From Roseivirga sp. E12 (GTDB lineage: Bacteria; Bacteroidota; Bacteroidia; Cytophagales; Cyclobacteriaceae): a stretch of 64,000 nucleotides of DNA. The DNA lies in the NCBI RefSeq assembly GCF_017592825.1, contig NZ_JAGFMD010000005.1:124001-188000 (forward strand). Reading direction: 5' to 3'. Under the pieces are notes generated by a model, which was not told where the DNA came from, did not search any database, and saw nothing but the letters and a program-made list of their open reading frames with translations. The translations under genes and the position numbers were made by a program. Below, piece after piece: positions 42,035 to 51,111 of this stretch; the first letter of the stretch is position 1, and each line of letters starts with the position of its first letter.

Positions 42035-43363
42035 ATGGAAGGCAAAAAGGAGAAAATCAGCATTCTAGGAGCCGGACTGGTGGGTTCTTTACTTTCCATC
42101 ATGCTCGCCAAAAGAGGTTATCAGGTAACGATTTTTGAAAGAAGACCTGATATGCGGAAGGCTGGGGCAATTGGTGGACGATCCATTAATCTGGCACTAA
42201 GCCACCGAGGACTGAAGGCACTCGATAGAGTTGGCCTCAAAGATAAAATTCAAGAGAGCTGCATCCCAATGCCTGGCAGGATGATTCACGATTTACAAGG
42301 CAATCTAGATTTTCAGCCTTATGGGAAAGAAGGTCAATACATCAATTCGGTTTCCAGAGGTGGCCTTAACTGGCTCTTGATGGATGAAGCCGAAGCACAT
42401 GGCGTAGAAATTCGCTTTGATCATAAATGCCTGGATGTGGACTTTGATTCGGCAACCGCAACCTTTGAAAATGGACAGTCGGTAAGCTCAGATTTTCTCT
42501 TTGGGGGAGACGGAGCCTTTTCAGCCTTGAGGGGCGCAATGCAAAAGACAGATCGCTTTAATTTTTCTCAGGAATACATCTCAGCAGGTTACAAAGAGCT
42601 GACAATGCCAGCAACAAAAGATGGTGACTTTGCCATTGACCCTGATGCCTTGCACATTTGGCCAAGAGGTGAGTACATGCTTATTGCGCTGCCTAATCTG
42701 GATAAGAGCTTTACCTGCACCCTATTCTTTCCATTTGAAGGAGAAATAAGCTTTGATGCACTCAAAACAGAAGCCGATGTAGAAGCTTTCTTCAATGACA
42801 AATTCAAGGATGCCGTTCCTCTTCTACCGAACTTGAAAAAGGAGTTCTTCGAGAACCCAACTTCAAGCTTGATTACCGTCAGGTGCTCCCCGTGGGTCAA
42901 AGGAAACACAGCCTTGATTGGTGATGCCGCTCATGCTATAGTTCCATTTTATGGGCAGGGCATGAACTCAGGTTTTGAAGACTGTTATGTCTTTGATCAG
43001 CTCTTAGAAAAGCACGGTGATATCAATGATGCCCTGCTTAAAGAATATCAAGACCTTAGAATTCCTGATGGCAATGCCATTGCCGACCTCGCGCTCTACA
43101 ACTTTATCGAAATGCGAGATAAGGTAGCTGACGAAAAGTTCGTGCTACAGAAGAAGATTGAGAAAAAGCTGAATGCACTCTACCCAGACAAATGGGTGCC
43201 ACTCTACTCAATGGTTACCTTCAGTGATTATCGTTACTCCGAAGCCATTGCCCGAGGTGACAAACAACAAGCCATTATGGATGAAGCACTCTCCAGACCA
43301 GGGATTGAGGATAATTCGGAAAGTTTGGATTTCGAAGCAATTGTCAATCAACTATTGGGCTAG
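42035..43363 (+). CDS. kmo: Kynurenine 3-monooxygenase
   Basis: A 442-aa FAD-dependent aromatic hydroxylase that converts kynurenine to 3-hydroxykynurenine. The Rossmann motif ILGAGLVGSLLSIMLAKRG is at the N-terminus. GGRSINLALSHRGLKAL matches the KMO substrate region, and GDAAHAIVPFYGQGMNSGFEDC is the second FAD motif. A hydrophobic C-terminal membrane anchor, found in eukaryotic KMO, is absent. It is the last gene of the plus-strand operon. The upstream tryptophan dioxygenase and formamidase are not in the window. Confidence 0.95.
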   Translation: MEGKKEKISILGAGLVGSLLSIMLAKRGYQVTIFERRPDMRKAGAIGGRSINLALSHRGLKALDRVGLKDKIQESCIPMPGRMIHDLQGNLDFQPYGKEGQYINSVSRGGLNWLLMDEAEAHGVEIRFDHKCLDVDFDSATATFENGQSVSSDFLFGGDGAFSALRGAMQKTDRFNFSQEYISAGYKELTMPATKDGDFAIDPDALHIWPRGEYMLIALPNLDKSFTCTLFFPFEGEISFDALKTEADVEAFFNDKFKDAVPLLPNLKKEFFENPTSSLITVRCSPWVKGNTALIGDAAHAIVPFYGQGMNSGFEDCYVFDQLLEKHGDINDALLKEYQDLRIPDGNAIADLALYNFIEMRDKVADEKFVLQKKIEKKLNALYPDKWVPLYSMVTFSDYRYSEAIARGDKQQAIMDEALSRPGIEDNSESLDFEAIVNQLLG

Positions 43364-43395
43364 CTTTTAAGTGATTTCATTCGATTGAGTTATTT

Positions 43396-43411
43396 CTTAG
43401 CTTTAGCTAAG
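43396..43411. promoter_or_regulatory. Short palindrome before the nuclease-like gene
   Basis: CTTAGCT-TT-AGCTAAG is a perfect 7-bp dyad ending 8 bp before the ATG at 43420. It could be an operator or a hairpin masking the start. No T-run follows, so termination of the kmo operon here is unlikely. Confidence 0.4.
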
Positions 43412-43419
43412 CATACACA

Positions 43420-44964
43420 ATGGAAAGAGACCTAGGAAATCTTGGTGAGGCACAGTTTGAGGCTTATTGCCATGGAATAGGAATTACGCCCAATAAAGTT
43501 CAGATTGACAAAACAGGTTGGGACTTTTTAGTTGAGTTCCCTGACAAGGCAGAAGCGAACGGTCCTTTAGATTTGGCTCCCATTCCAATAAGGGCTTATG
43601 TTCAAGTTAAATCCAGTGAATCAGATAGAAGAGGTTCTCAAGTAAAAGTATCAAACTTAAAACGCTTTTTAGGGACTAATGAACCTTGCTTTTTCATCTT
43701 TATGATATTCTCTAAAAGCAATGAACCTAAGGGAATTTACCTAGTACACTTTGATGAAGCATTAATTTCGCGGACATTAAAAAAGCTCCGTGAGTTGTCA
43801 TTGAAAGGAGAAAGTCAACTGAATAAAAAAAGCCTGCTTGTAACATACAATGAATCCAATAAGGTCAAGGGCTCAACTTCCGAAAGCCTCTATACTAGTT
43901 TAACCAAGCATCTCCCTCAAGGTCTTCACAGTTACAGAGAATGGAAAAAAGGAATAATTGAAAATATAGGTTACGAGAATAATGGTAGACGTTTCGAAGT
44001 TACCTTTCCAAAATCAGATCTTAAAAAAATTGTGGACTCCACTCTCTACAAAGAGTCTAAGGTGCCATTTGATACCCTAAAAATTTACGATGAAAGATTT
44101 GGCATCCCTATTGAACTTAAGGATCTATCCACCAAAAACGGTAATCTCTTTTTTACGAAAATTGATGAAAAAAAGCTTCGGTCCTGCTTTATTTTCGAGG
44201 GTAAAAAATTCTGGTTCGAGGTGACCATATCCTCATCACCATTTGAACAAGGAAAGAATATAACCAAGACTAGGATTGATGGAAAAATTTTTGATCTCAT
44301 TATTTCGTTCGACACTCATAAAGCCAGTTTTACACCGCTTCTTCAAAGCAAAGAAGCTGTTGAAATAATCACACACAGCTCCTTCGCTCAAGTCCTTAAA
44401 AATGTTTACCGTTCCAAAACTGGAGAGTTTAGAATCCAAGGTCCAACAAACTTGAGACTTGGAATTGATTTTAATGATCATGAAGCAAAAGAAGACCTGA
44501 GGCAATTTATTGATGCATCAATGGTCTTAGATAAGCTCTGCACTCACCTAGAATTACCAAAAAGTCAAAAAGTATCACCGAGTGATATTTACGAAGCCCG
44601 TCTTAGAATCATGATTCTTTATGAGACTCTATTATCTGAGAAAAGAATGATGATGACAGAATTCACTGCAGATGCTGTGATAAGTGATGGACGAAAAATG
44701 ACAACAACCATTGCACTTTTTTGTCCATTGGGGCAAATAGGCATTGGAATTTTCATGTCAGTCTATGGTAAAGTAGAGCCCGTTAGAGGTAACGTTCATA
44801 GGTTAACACCAGAAACCTCTACCATTCATGATGCTGATTTTTTTGAACGGACCGATAAAACTAATATCCAAATCCACGAATCACTTACTAACCTAGAAAA
44901 GGAACTGAGTACCTCTAATAAGAACTACCTTTTTATGGATAAGAGAGCCATAGTTCTCGATTAG
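43420..44964 (+). CDS. PD-(D/E)XK nuclease-like protein (DUF4365-like N-terminus)
   Basis: A 514-aa protein I cannot name. The N-terminal ~110 residues resemble DUF4365/Mrr-type restriction-like domains: GNLGEAQFEAYC (E10/E14), KTGWDFLVEF (D35) and YVQVKSSE (Q62, K64), matching an E...D...QxK active site. The following ~400 residues are unrecognised, with a lysine-rich middle and no membrane segments or helicase motifs. It is a single gene between the kynurenine and hydroxyproline loci, with AT-richer sequence than its neighbours, and its 3' end overlaps araC by 4 bp. A nucleic-acid-degrading defence role is plausible but not shown. Confidence 0.6.
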   Translation: MERDLGNLGEAQFEAYCHGIGITPNKVQIDKTGWDFLVEFPDKAEANGPLDLAPIPIRAYVQVKSSESDRRGSQVKVSNLKRFLGTNEPCFFIFMIFSKSNEPKGIYLVHFDEALISRTLKKLRELSLKGESQLNKKSLLVTYNESNKVKGSTSESLYTSLTKHLPQGLHSYREWKKGIIENIGYENNGRRFEVTFPKSDLKKIVDSTLYKESKVPFDTLKIYDERFGIPIELKDLSTKNGNLFFTKIDEKKLRSCFIFEGKKFWFEVTISSSPFEQGKNITKTRIDGKIFDLIISFDTHKASFTPLLQSKEAVEIITHSSFAQVLKNVYRSKTGEFRIQGPTNLRLGIDFNDHEAKEDLRQFIDASMVLDKLCTHLELPKSQKVSPSDIYEARLRIMILYETLLSEKRMMMTEFTADAVISDGRKMTTTIALFCPLGQIGIGIFMSVYGKVEPVRGNVHRLTPETSTIHDADFFERTDKTNIQIHESLTNLEKELSTSNKNYLFMDKRAIVLD

Positions 44965-45827
44965 TCAAATAGATTTGACCAGATTGTAGGTGGGACACCC
45001 TTTACCACCTTAAACCTCCTGTTAAAATTACTCAGGTTATTAAACCCACATTCAAAAGCGATCTGAGCAATCGGCTTATCTCGTTCCGTTAGCATTTTGC
45101 AGGCCTGACCGACTCTATATTCATTTAAAAAATCCAGATAAGTCTTGCGGGTATGTTGTTTAAAATATCTACAGAAGGCTGTTTTGGTCATATTGGCTAC
45201 TTCAGCAACCTCAACCAACTGAATTGGTCTCGAATATTCCAGCATGGTAAAGTTGAAAATATCGTTAAGTCTTTTACCCTCTATTTCGTTAACCTTTTTT
45301 GTAAATAACTGACCAGATAAATAGTCGAAGTCATCATTGATTGACAAATCCTTAAGCACCTCTATTAAGGCTATGATCCGATCAAGCTCTTTAAGCTTGA
45401 ACAAGCTTCGAGTCTTCTCCCTCAGTAACTCAATATTCTTACCTGAGAACTTCATTCCTCTACCCGCTTCTTCAATTAACCCAGCTAGTCCCTTCGCTTC
45501 TGGCAAATCTAAAAATGAAGCTCCCAAAGTGTTTCTATCAAAGAAAAACGTGAGGGCTTTGGCCCTTTTTTCACTACCGGAGGTATAGTAGCTAGCATCA
45601 TTTCTAAAGACATGCGGAGCATTCGGTCCAATTACAAACACATCGCCAGGTTCAAAACTACCCAAGTAATCTCCATAGATCAGCGTCCCATGACTTTCCT
45701 CAATTAAAGTCACCTGAATTTCAGGATGCTGATGAAGGGTATCATAGAAGTACTTTTCCTCATCTATCTGGGTGTGAAAGGATACTTGCTCGGTTTTAGG
45801 AATTTTGAATGGAAGCGGCTTCATCAA
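44961..45827 (-). CDS. AraC family transcriptional regulator
   Basis: A 288-aa regulator with an N-terminal cupin-like sensing domain (~10-110, GDYLGSFEPGDVFVIGPNAPHVF) and a C-terminal double helix-turn-helix (~190-288: VAEVANMTKTAFCRYFKQHTRKTYLDF, then IAQIAFECGFNNLSNFNRRFK). It is transcribed divergently from the hydroxyproline operon across 128 bp. The natural inference is that it activates that operon in response to hydroxyproline or an intermediate. A TATATTTG motif on the minus strand (45891-45898) may be its -7 element. Confidence 0.9.
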   Translation of the reverse strand: MMKPLPFKIPKTEQVSFHTQIDEEKYFYDTLHQHPEIQVTLIEESHGTLIYGDYLGSFEPGDVFVIGPNAPHVFRNDASYYTSGSEKRAKALTFFFDRNTLGASFLDLPEAKGLAGLIEEAGRGMKFSGKNIELLREKTRSLFKLKELDRIIALIEVLKDLSINDDFDYLSGQLFTKKVNEIEGKRLNDIFNFTMLEYSRPIQLVEVAEVANMTKTAFCRYFKQHTRKTYLDFLNEYRVGQACKMLTERDKPIAQIAFECGFNNLSNFNRRFKVVKGVPPTIWSNLFD

Positions 45828-45890
45828 TACGATTTAATCCCTATTTATCACTTCTAAATATTAAGAATGATAATATCATATCAGTTTTTG

Positions 45891-45933
45891 CAAATATACG
45901 AATGTAAACCAGACTGTTTTCCACCTACATTTG
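45891..45933. promoter_or_regulatory. Divergent promoter region of araC and the hydroxyproline operon
   Basis: On the plus strand TACATTTG (45926-45933) matches the TAnnTTTG -7 motif and would start transcription ~16 nt before the ATG at 45956. On the minus strand TATATTTG (45891-45898) serves araC. Neither has a clear -33 TTTG at normal spacing, as expected if an activator such as the AraC protein is needed. GCGT (45936) and ACGC flank an A/T core just upstream of the ATG. Confidence 0.5.
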
Positions 45934-45955
45934 AAGCGTATTTAAAAAACGCATT

Positions 45956-46870
45956 ATGAAAGTAGCATGGGAAGGTGTTTACCCAGCAGTCACCACAAAA
46001 TTCACTTCTGACGATCAGTTGGATCTTCAAATGTTCGAAACCAATATTCAGGCACAGCTCTCTGCTGGTGTTGATGGTATAATTCTGGGTGGAACGCTCG
46101 GGGAAGCTAGCTCCTTAATGGAAGACGAAAAGGACGTACTAGTCAGGACCGCAGCCGACATCTGCAATGGCAAAGTACCTGTGATTATGAACATTGCCGA
46201 GCAAACCACGAAAGGTGCCATCAAGGCAGTCGAAAAAGCTCAAACTAATGGAGCCAGCGGATTGATGATGCTTCCTCCTATGCGATACAAAGCTGATGAC
46301 AGGGAAACCGTAACCTATTATAAGGCCGTAGCCAACTCGACAGACCTACCTATAATGGTTTACAATAACCCTGTCGACTATAAAATTGAAGTGACGCTCG
46401 ACATGTTCGAAGAGCTGATCGAATGTGAGAATATCCAGGCCGTTAAAGAATCTACTAGAGACATCTCTAACATCACACGGATGATCAATCGCTTTGGAGA
46501 TAGGATTAAAATCCTTTCAGGTGTCGATACCTTAGCCCTAGAAAGTTTATTCATGGGTGCAGGCGGATGGGTAGCTGGTTTGGTTTGTGCCTTCCCGCAT
46601 GAGACTGTTGCTATCTATCGACTTAAAAAGGCTGGAAGAATCGAAGAAGCTCTAGAGATATACCGATGGTTCCTCCCGCTCCTAGAACTAGACATTAATG
46701 CCAAGTTGGTTCAAAATATTAAGCTGGCTGAAGTAGCCACAGGCATTGGAACAGAGAATGTTCGTGCGCCAAGATTACCACTTGTTGGTGCTGAAAGAGA
46801 CCATGTATTGCGTATAATTGAAGAAGGTTTAGCGAATAGGCCCAAACTACCTGATTACTTAAATCTCTGA
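45956..46870 (+). CDS. Delta1-pyrroline-4-hydroxy-2-carboxylate deaminase (DHDPS family)
   Basis: A 304-aa TIM-barrel lyase of the dihydrodipicolinate synthase family. The Schiff-base lysine is K164 (AVKEST) and the partner tyrosine Y136 (MVYNNP); GGTLGEASSL is the carboxylate-binding loop. In hydroxyproline catabolism this family converts pyrroline-4-hydroxy-2-carboxylate to 2-oxoglutarate semialdehyde. That role is inferred from the neighbours: an epimerase, an FAD oxidase and a semialdehyde dehydrogenase. A DapA role is less likely because no lysine genes are nearby. First gene of the operon. Confidence 0.85.
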   Translation: MKVAWEGVYPAVTTKFTSDDQLDLQMFETNIQAQLSAGVDGIILGGTLGEASSLMEDEKDVLVRTAADICNGKVPVIMNIAEQTTKGAIKAVEKAQTNGASGLMMLPPMRYKADDRETVTYYKAVANSTDLPIMVYNNPVDYKIEVTLDMFEELIECENIQAVKESTRDISNITRMINRFGDRIKILSGVDTLALESLFMGAGGWVAGLVCAFPHETVAIYRLKKAGRIEEALEIYRWFLPLLELDINAKLVQNIKLAEVATGIGTENVRAPRLPLVGAERDHVLRIIEEGLANRPKLPDYLNL

Positions 46871-46872
46871 AA

Positions 46873-48453
46873 ATGATTACAGGAAAAAACTATATAGGAA
46901 AAGATGCTTCAGCCATGGGCAACGAGGTTTTAAAAGCCTACAACCCAACTGACAGCTCTATTTTTCCCGAAGAATTTGTTGCTGCCACGGCTGAAGAAGT
47001 TGACGCAGCTGTAAACAAGGCCAACTCGGCTTTTCAGTCATTCAAAGGGATTTCATACGAGAAGAGAGCCCAATTTCTAGAGACTATTGCTGAAGAGATT
47101 ATGGCTTTAGGCGATGCACTCTTGGAAAGAGCTAGTGGGGAGTCAGGCCTGCCCGTTGGAAGATTTCAAGGAGAAAGAGGTCGTACCTGCAATCAGTTGA
47201 AAATGTTTGCAGCTGTGCTTCGCGATGGTTCTTGGCTAGATGTCAACATTGACACGGCAATCCCGGACAGACAGCCAATTCCGAAGGTAGATTTAAGAAA
47301 GATGCAAATTCCAATTGGCCCAGTTGCCGTTTTTGGAGCAAGCAATTTCCCTTTGGCATTTTCTACTGCCGGTGGCGATACCGCATCTGCACTTGCTGCT
47401 GGGAACCCAGTTATCGTAAAGGGGCATGAAGCACACTTGGGCACAAACGACATGGTGACTCAGGCAGTACTTCGCGCTGTCGAAAAATGCAATATGCCTG
47501 ATGGCACTTTCTCTATGGTAAATGGTGGAATCGAAACAGGGCAGCAGTTAGTAAAACACCCAAAGGTTAAAGCTGTTGGCTTCACTGGTTCTCTTAGAGG
47601 TGGTCGCGCGATCTTCGACCTAGCGAATCAGAGACCAGAACCTATACCGGTATATGCCGAAATGGGCAGCACAAATCCGAGCTTCCTAATGCCTGATAAA
47701 ATGGCTTCAGATCCGGAAGGCCTAGCAAATATATTTGCCAATTCAGTGGCTTTAGGCGTTGGTCAATTCTGTACCAGCCCAGGGCTTTTGATAGGGATAA
47801 AATCGGCACCGCTTAATCAGTTTATACAAACGTTAAGTCAAGCTTTAGCGGCCAAGGATTCCGTAACCATGCTCAATGCAAAAATTGCTAAGAGCTATTA
47901 TTCACACAGAGGACTGGCCATTGAACAAACAGGAGTTGAGGCCTTAGGAGATGTCAATGACCCTGGGGAAAATAAAGGCAAACCTTTGACCGCAAAAGTT
48001 GACGGCAGTACGTTTTTAGCCAACCCTCAACTTCACGAAGAAATTTTTGGTCCATTTACTTTAGTGGTTGCCTGTGAAGATATCACTGAAATGTTGGCAG
48101 TTGCTTATGCACTCAGTGGTCAATTGACAGGCACATTGGTGGCTGCAACATCCGATTTGGAAGCTCATCCTGAGATTGTTGATGCACTCAGCACAAAAGT
48201 CGGTCGCTTGCTTTTCAATGGAGTGCCAACTGGAGTTGAAGTATGCCACGCTATGCAGCATGGTGGTCCTTACCCAGCTTCAACAGACCAAAGAACAACC
48301 TCTGTAGGAACAGCCGCAATTTCAAGATTCGTTAGACCTATTTCCTATCAAAGCTGGCCAGATAGCCTGCTCCCCGATGCCTTAAAGAATAGTAATCCCC
48401 TAGGTCTTTGGAGGATTGTAGACGGAGAACTCACAAAAGCAGCTATCCAATGA
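46873..48453 (+). CDS. 2-oxoglutarate semialdehyde (2,5-dioxovalerate) dehydrogenase
   Basis: A 526-aa NADP-type aldehyde dehydrogenase of the KGSADH group. The catalytic cysteine is in GQFCTSPGLLIG, with the glutamate in YAEMGSTNPSF; FGASNFPLAFSTAGGDTASALAAG and GFTGSLRGGRAIFD are typical of the family. It oxidises 2-oxoglutarate semialdehyde to 2-oxoglutarate, completing the 4-hydroxyproline route. It starts 2 bp after the deaminase stop and overlaps the DUF885 gene by 4 bp (ATGA). Confidence 0.92.
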   Translation: MITGKNYIGKDASAMGNEVLKAYNPTDSSIFPEEFVAATAEEVDAAVNKANSAFQSFKGISYEKRAQFLETIAEEIMALGDALLERASGESGLPVGRFQGERGRTCNQLKMFAAVLRDGSWLDVNIDTAIPDRQPIPKVDLRKMQIPIGPVAVFGASNFPLAFSTAGGDTASALAAGNPVIVKGHEAHLGTNDMVTQAVLRAVEKCNMPDGTFSMVNGGIETGQQLVKHPKVKAVGFTGSLRGGRAIFDLANQRPEPIPVYAEMGSTNPSFLMPDKMASDPEGLANIFANSVALGVGQFCTSPGLLIGIKSAPLNQFIQTLSQALAAKDSVTMLNAKIAKSYYSHRGLAIEQTGVEALGDVNDPGENKGKPLTAKVDGSTFLANPQLHEEIFGPFTLVVACEDITEMLAVAYALSGQLTGTLVAATSDLEAHPEIVDALSTKVGRLLFNGVPTGVEVCHAMQHGGPYPASTDQRTTSVGTAAISRFVRPISYQSWPDSLLPDALKNSNPLGLWRIVDGELTKAAIQ

Positions 48454-50162
48454 GGTTAATCATTGCTCTTTGCTGCTTAGTGTTACTGTTTTCTTGTGAA
48501 AAGAAGCAGAGTTTGGAAGCTATACTCGAAGAAGTATCGTCACATGAATTCTTGACAGAAGAAGAAAGAGAGCAATATCCTTTGGGTAGGTATACTGAAG
48601 ATGATTTTAAGAGTCGCGCTGAGTTTGCTGAACAAACTATTGAAAAACTTCGGCAGTTGGACACTTCCACAATGGAATTCACCGATCAAATCAGTGTAGA
48701 ACTGATGATCTATCGCATGCAAGAGGATATTGATCGTTATGATTTTCAAGCCTACCTTAATCCAATTTTAGTGGATGCGGGTTTTCACATTGGCTTTGCA
48801 AGCCGGCCCAATCGATATCGCTTTCAGACTAGAGAGGATTATGAAAAATACATTGGTGATTTAAAGGCATTTCCAAAATATGCCGAACAGCATATAGAAC
48901 TCATGAGAAAAGGTTTGGCAATAGGTATTGCCCAACCAAAAGCGATATTAGAAGGGTATGATGTCACTTACAACACCCATTTAGTAGCCGATTATACCGA
49001 GAGTGCCTTTTACGCTCCATTCTTAAAGATACCGGCTTCATTTTCAGAAAATGACAAAACTGAATTATTACGGAGGGGCAAAGATGCGGTTGAAAATGGT
49101 GCATTGGCTGGCTATCAGATGGTCAAATCATTCTTTGATGAAGAGTACATACCGAATGCACCAGATAAAATAGGGGCTTCCCATTGGCCGAATGGTAAGG
49201 AATACTATCTGAACAGAGCCAACTATTACACAACTACTGATTTATCGGTAAAAGAGATTCATGATACTGGACTAAGAGAAGTAGAAAGAATCAAAGAAGA
49301 AATGGAGACGGTCATGAAAAAGGCTAGTTTCAAGGGTACTCGAAAGGAGTTTATCCAATTTCTACGTACCGACCCTCAATTCTACCCTAAGACTCCTCAA
49401 GAGTTGCTTTCTTACGCAGCATATTTATCCAAAAAAGCTGACGGAAGGCTTCCCGCACTTTTTAGTAAACTACCACGACAACCTTATACAGTTGAGCCTG
49501 TTGCGCCACATCTGGCTCCTAAGTACACAGGTGGCAGATATTCTGGTGCTCCCATTAACAGTACAAGAGCAGGAGAATACTGGGTTAACACCTACGACTT
49601 ACCAAGTAGGCCTTTATATGTTATGCCTTCACTAACCCTTCATGAAGCAGTACCTGGTCATCACTTGCAATCCGCCCTGACTAAAGAGTTAGAGGATTTA
49701 CCTCAGTTTAGGAATAACATGTATATCTCTGCCTTTGGTGAAGGCTGGGGATTGTACTCCGAATTTTTAGGCATTGAAATGGGAATGTATGAAACCCCTT
49801 ATGACGACTTTGGTAGGCTGACCTACGAAATGTGGAGAGCATGTCGATTGGTTGTCGATACTGGCATTCATGCCTATGGATGGCAGAGGCAGCAGGTCAT
49901 TGATTACTTAGCCGAGCACACAGCACTTTCAATCCATGAATGTACGACCGAAACAGATCGCTATATCTCTTGGCCAGGCCAAGCCCTTTCTTACAAAATC
50001 GGAGATCTTAAAATCAAAGAATTAAGAAAGAGGGCTTCTGAAAGGTTGGGAGATAATTTTGACATCAGAGAATTCCATGCAGCATTGCTTTCAGAGGGAA
50101 CTTTGACACTCCCTCTACTTGAAAAGGTAATAGAAGCCTACATAAAGAATAAGGAAAATTGA
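48450..50162 (+). CDS. DUF885 family lipoprotein, putative metallopeptidase
   Basis: A 570-aa protein with a lipoprotein signal (MRLIIALCCLVLLFSC), so it acts outside the inner membrane. The DUF885 signature TLHEAVPGHHLQ (HE..xxGHH) is at ~400 and is followed by FGEGWGLYSEFLG, giving a thermolysin-like His/Glu metal site. Characterised members are peptidases or amidases. The ATG at 48450 is used; an in-frame TTG at 48408 lies inside the previous gene. Its presence inside the hydroxyproline operon suggests it releases hydroxyproline from short collagen-type peptides (inference). Confidence 0.85.
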   Translation: MRLIIALCCLVLLFSCEKKQSLEAILEEVSSHEFLTEEEREQYPLGRYTEDDFKSRAEFAEQTIEKLRQLDTSTMEFTDQISVELMIYRMQEDIDRYDFQAYLNPILVDAGFHIGFASRPNRYRFQTREDYEKYIGDLKAFPKYAEQHIELMRKGLAIGIAQPKAILEGYDVTYNTHLVADYTESAFYAPFLKIPASFSENDKTELLRRGKDAVENGALAGYQMVKSFFDEEYIPNAPDKIGASHWPNGKEYYLNRANYYTTTDLSVKEIHDTGLREVERIKEEMETVMKKASFKGTRKEFIQFLRTDPQFYPKTPQELLSYAAYLSKKADGRLPALFSKLPRQPYTVEPVAPHLAPKYTGGRYSGAPINSTRAGEYWVNTYDLPSRPLYVMPSLTLHEAVPGHHLQSALTKELEDLPQFRNNMYISAFGEGWGLYSEFLGIEMGMYETPYDDFGRLTYEMWRACRLVVDTGIHAYGWQRQQVIDYLAEHTALSIHECTTETDRYISWPGQALSYKIGDLKIKELRKRASERLGDNFDIREFHAALLSEGTLTLPLLEKVIEAYIKNKEN

Positions 50163-50165
50163 TTT

Positions 50166-51104
50166 ATGAGGTTTGTCTCGGGAACAGAAATAGCGTCAAT
50201 TTTTAGTTACGAAGAATTCATTCCGATACTACGCAAGGCCTTCTGTGAAAACTACACAATTCCTCCACGACATCACCACGAGTTTGACAATGGAGTAGGT
50301 GAAAATACTTCTACATTATTATTAATGCCTGCCTGGAGCAAGGGTGAGTATTTAGGCGTGAAGATGGTTACCGTCTCCCCTTATAACGGTGAAGTAAATC
50401 TACCCGCAATACAAGGTGTTTATACCCTGATGGATGCTCGGAATGGGCTGATCAAAACACAGATGGATGCCAAAATACTTACGGTTAAAAGGACGGCTGC
50501 AGCCTCTGCCTTAGCCTCATCATTTCTTTCCAGGAAAGATTCGAGCACATTGCTCATGGTAGGTACCGGTGCATTAGCACCTGAATTAGTTAAAGCACAT
50601 TCTACGGTTCGATCAATTGATAAAGTTTTGATTTGGGGTAGAAGTATTGATAAAGCTCATCTACTAAAAAATCAACTTCAACATTTAAACTTGGAAGTTG
50701 AGGTAATTGAATCGCTAAAAGAAGGAGTTAAACAGGCCGATATCATATCAGTGGCCACTTTAAGTCAAGAACCACTAATACTAGGAGAGTGGCTCGGTAA
50801 AGGTCAACACTTAGACCTAGTAGGTGCTTATAAAGCGGACATGAGAGAAGCCGATGACAAGGTAATGGAAAGAGCTTCGATTTTCATTGACCATGAAGGC
50901 GCTCTAAGTGAATCTGGGGATTTGGCCATACCACTAACATTGAATGTTATTTCAAAAGAAGATATTAAAAGTGACCTTTTCGAACTTTGCAATGGTTCAA
51001 AACAAGGTCGAGTAAGTGATAAAGAAATCACACTGTTTAAGTCTGTCGGCCATGCGTTGGAAGATTTAGCAGCTGGATTATTTGTGTTTGGTAAACTTAA
51101 CTAA
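50166..51104 (+). CDS. Ornithine cyclodeaminase/mu-crystallin family, probable delta1-pyrroline-2-carboxylate reductase
   Basis: A 312-aa NAD(P)-dependent enzyme. KMVTVSPYNG and TVKRTAAASALAS are substrate and active-site segments (KR). MVGTGALAPELVKAHSTV is the dinucleotide-binding motif, and DLVGAYKADMREAD is a family motif. In operons with trans-3-hydroxyproline dehydratase this family reduces delta1-pyrroline-2-carboxylate to L-proline, which fits here because the dehydratase is three genes downstream. Ornithine cyclodeaminase activity is less likely. It starts 3 bp after the DUF885 stop. Confidence 0.85.
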   Translation: MRFVSGTEIASIFSYEEFIPILRKAFCENYTIPPRHHHEFDNGVGENTSTLLLMPAWSKGEYLGVKMVTVSPYNGEVNLPAIQGVYTLMDARNGLIKTQMDAKILTVKRTAAASALASSFLSRKDSSTLLMVGTGALAPELVKAHSTVRSIDKVLIWGRSIDKAHLLKNQLQHLNLEVEVIESLKEGVKQADIISVATLSQEPLILGEWLGKGQHLDLVGAYKADMREADDKVMERASIFIDHEGALSESGDLAIPLTLNVISKEDIKSDLFELCNGSKQGRVSDKEITLFKSVGHALEDLAAGLFVFGKLN

Positions 51105-51111
51105 TGATAAA

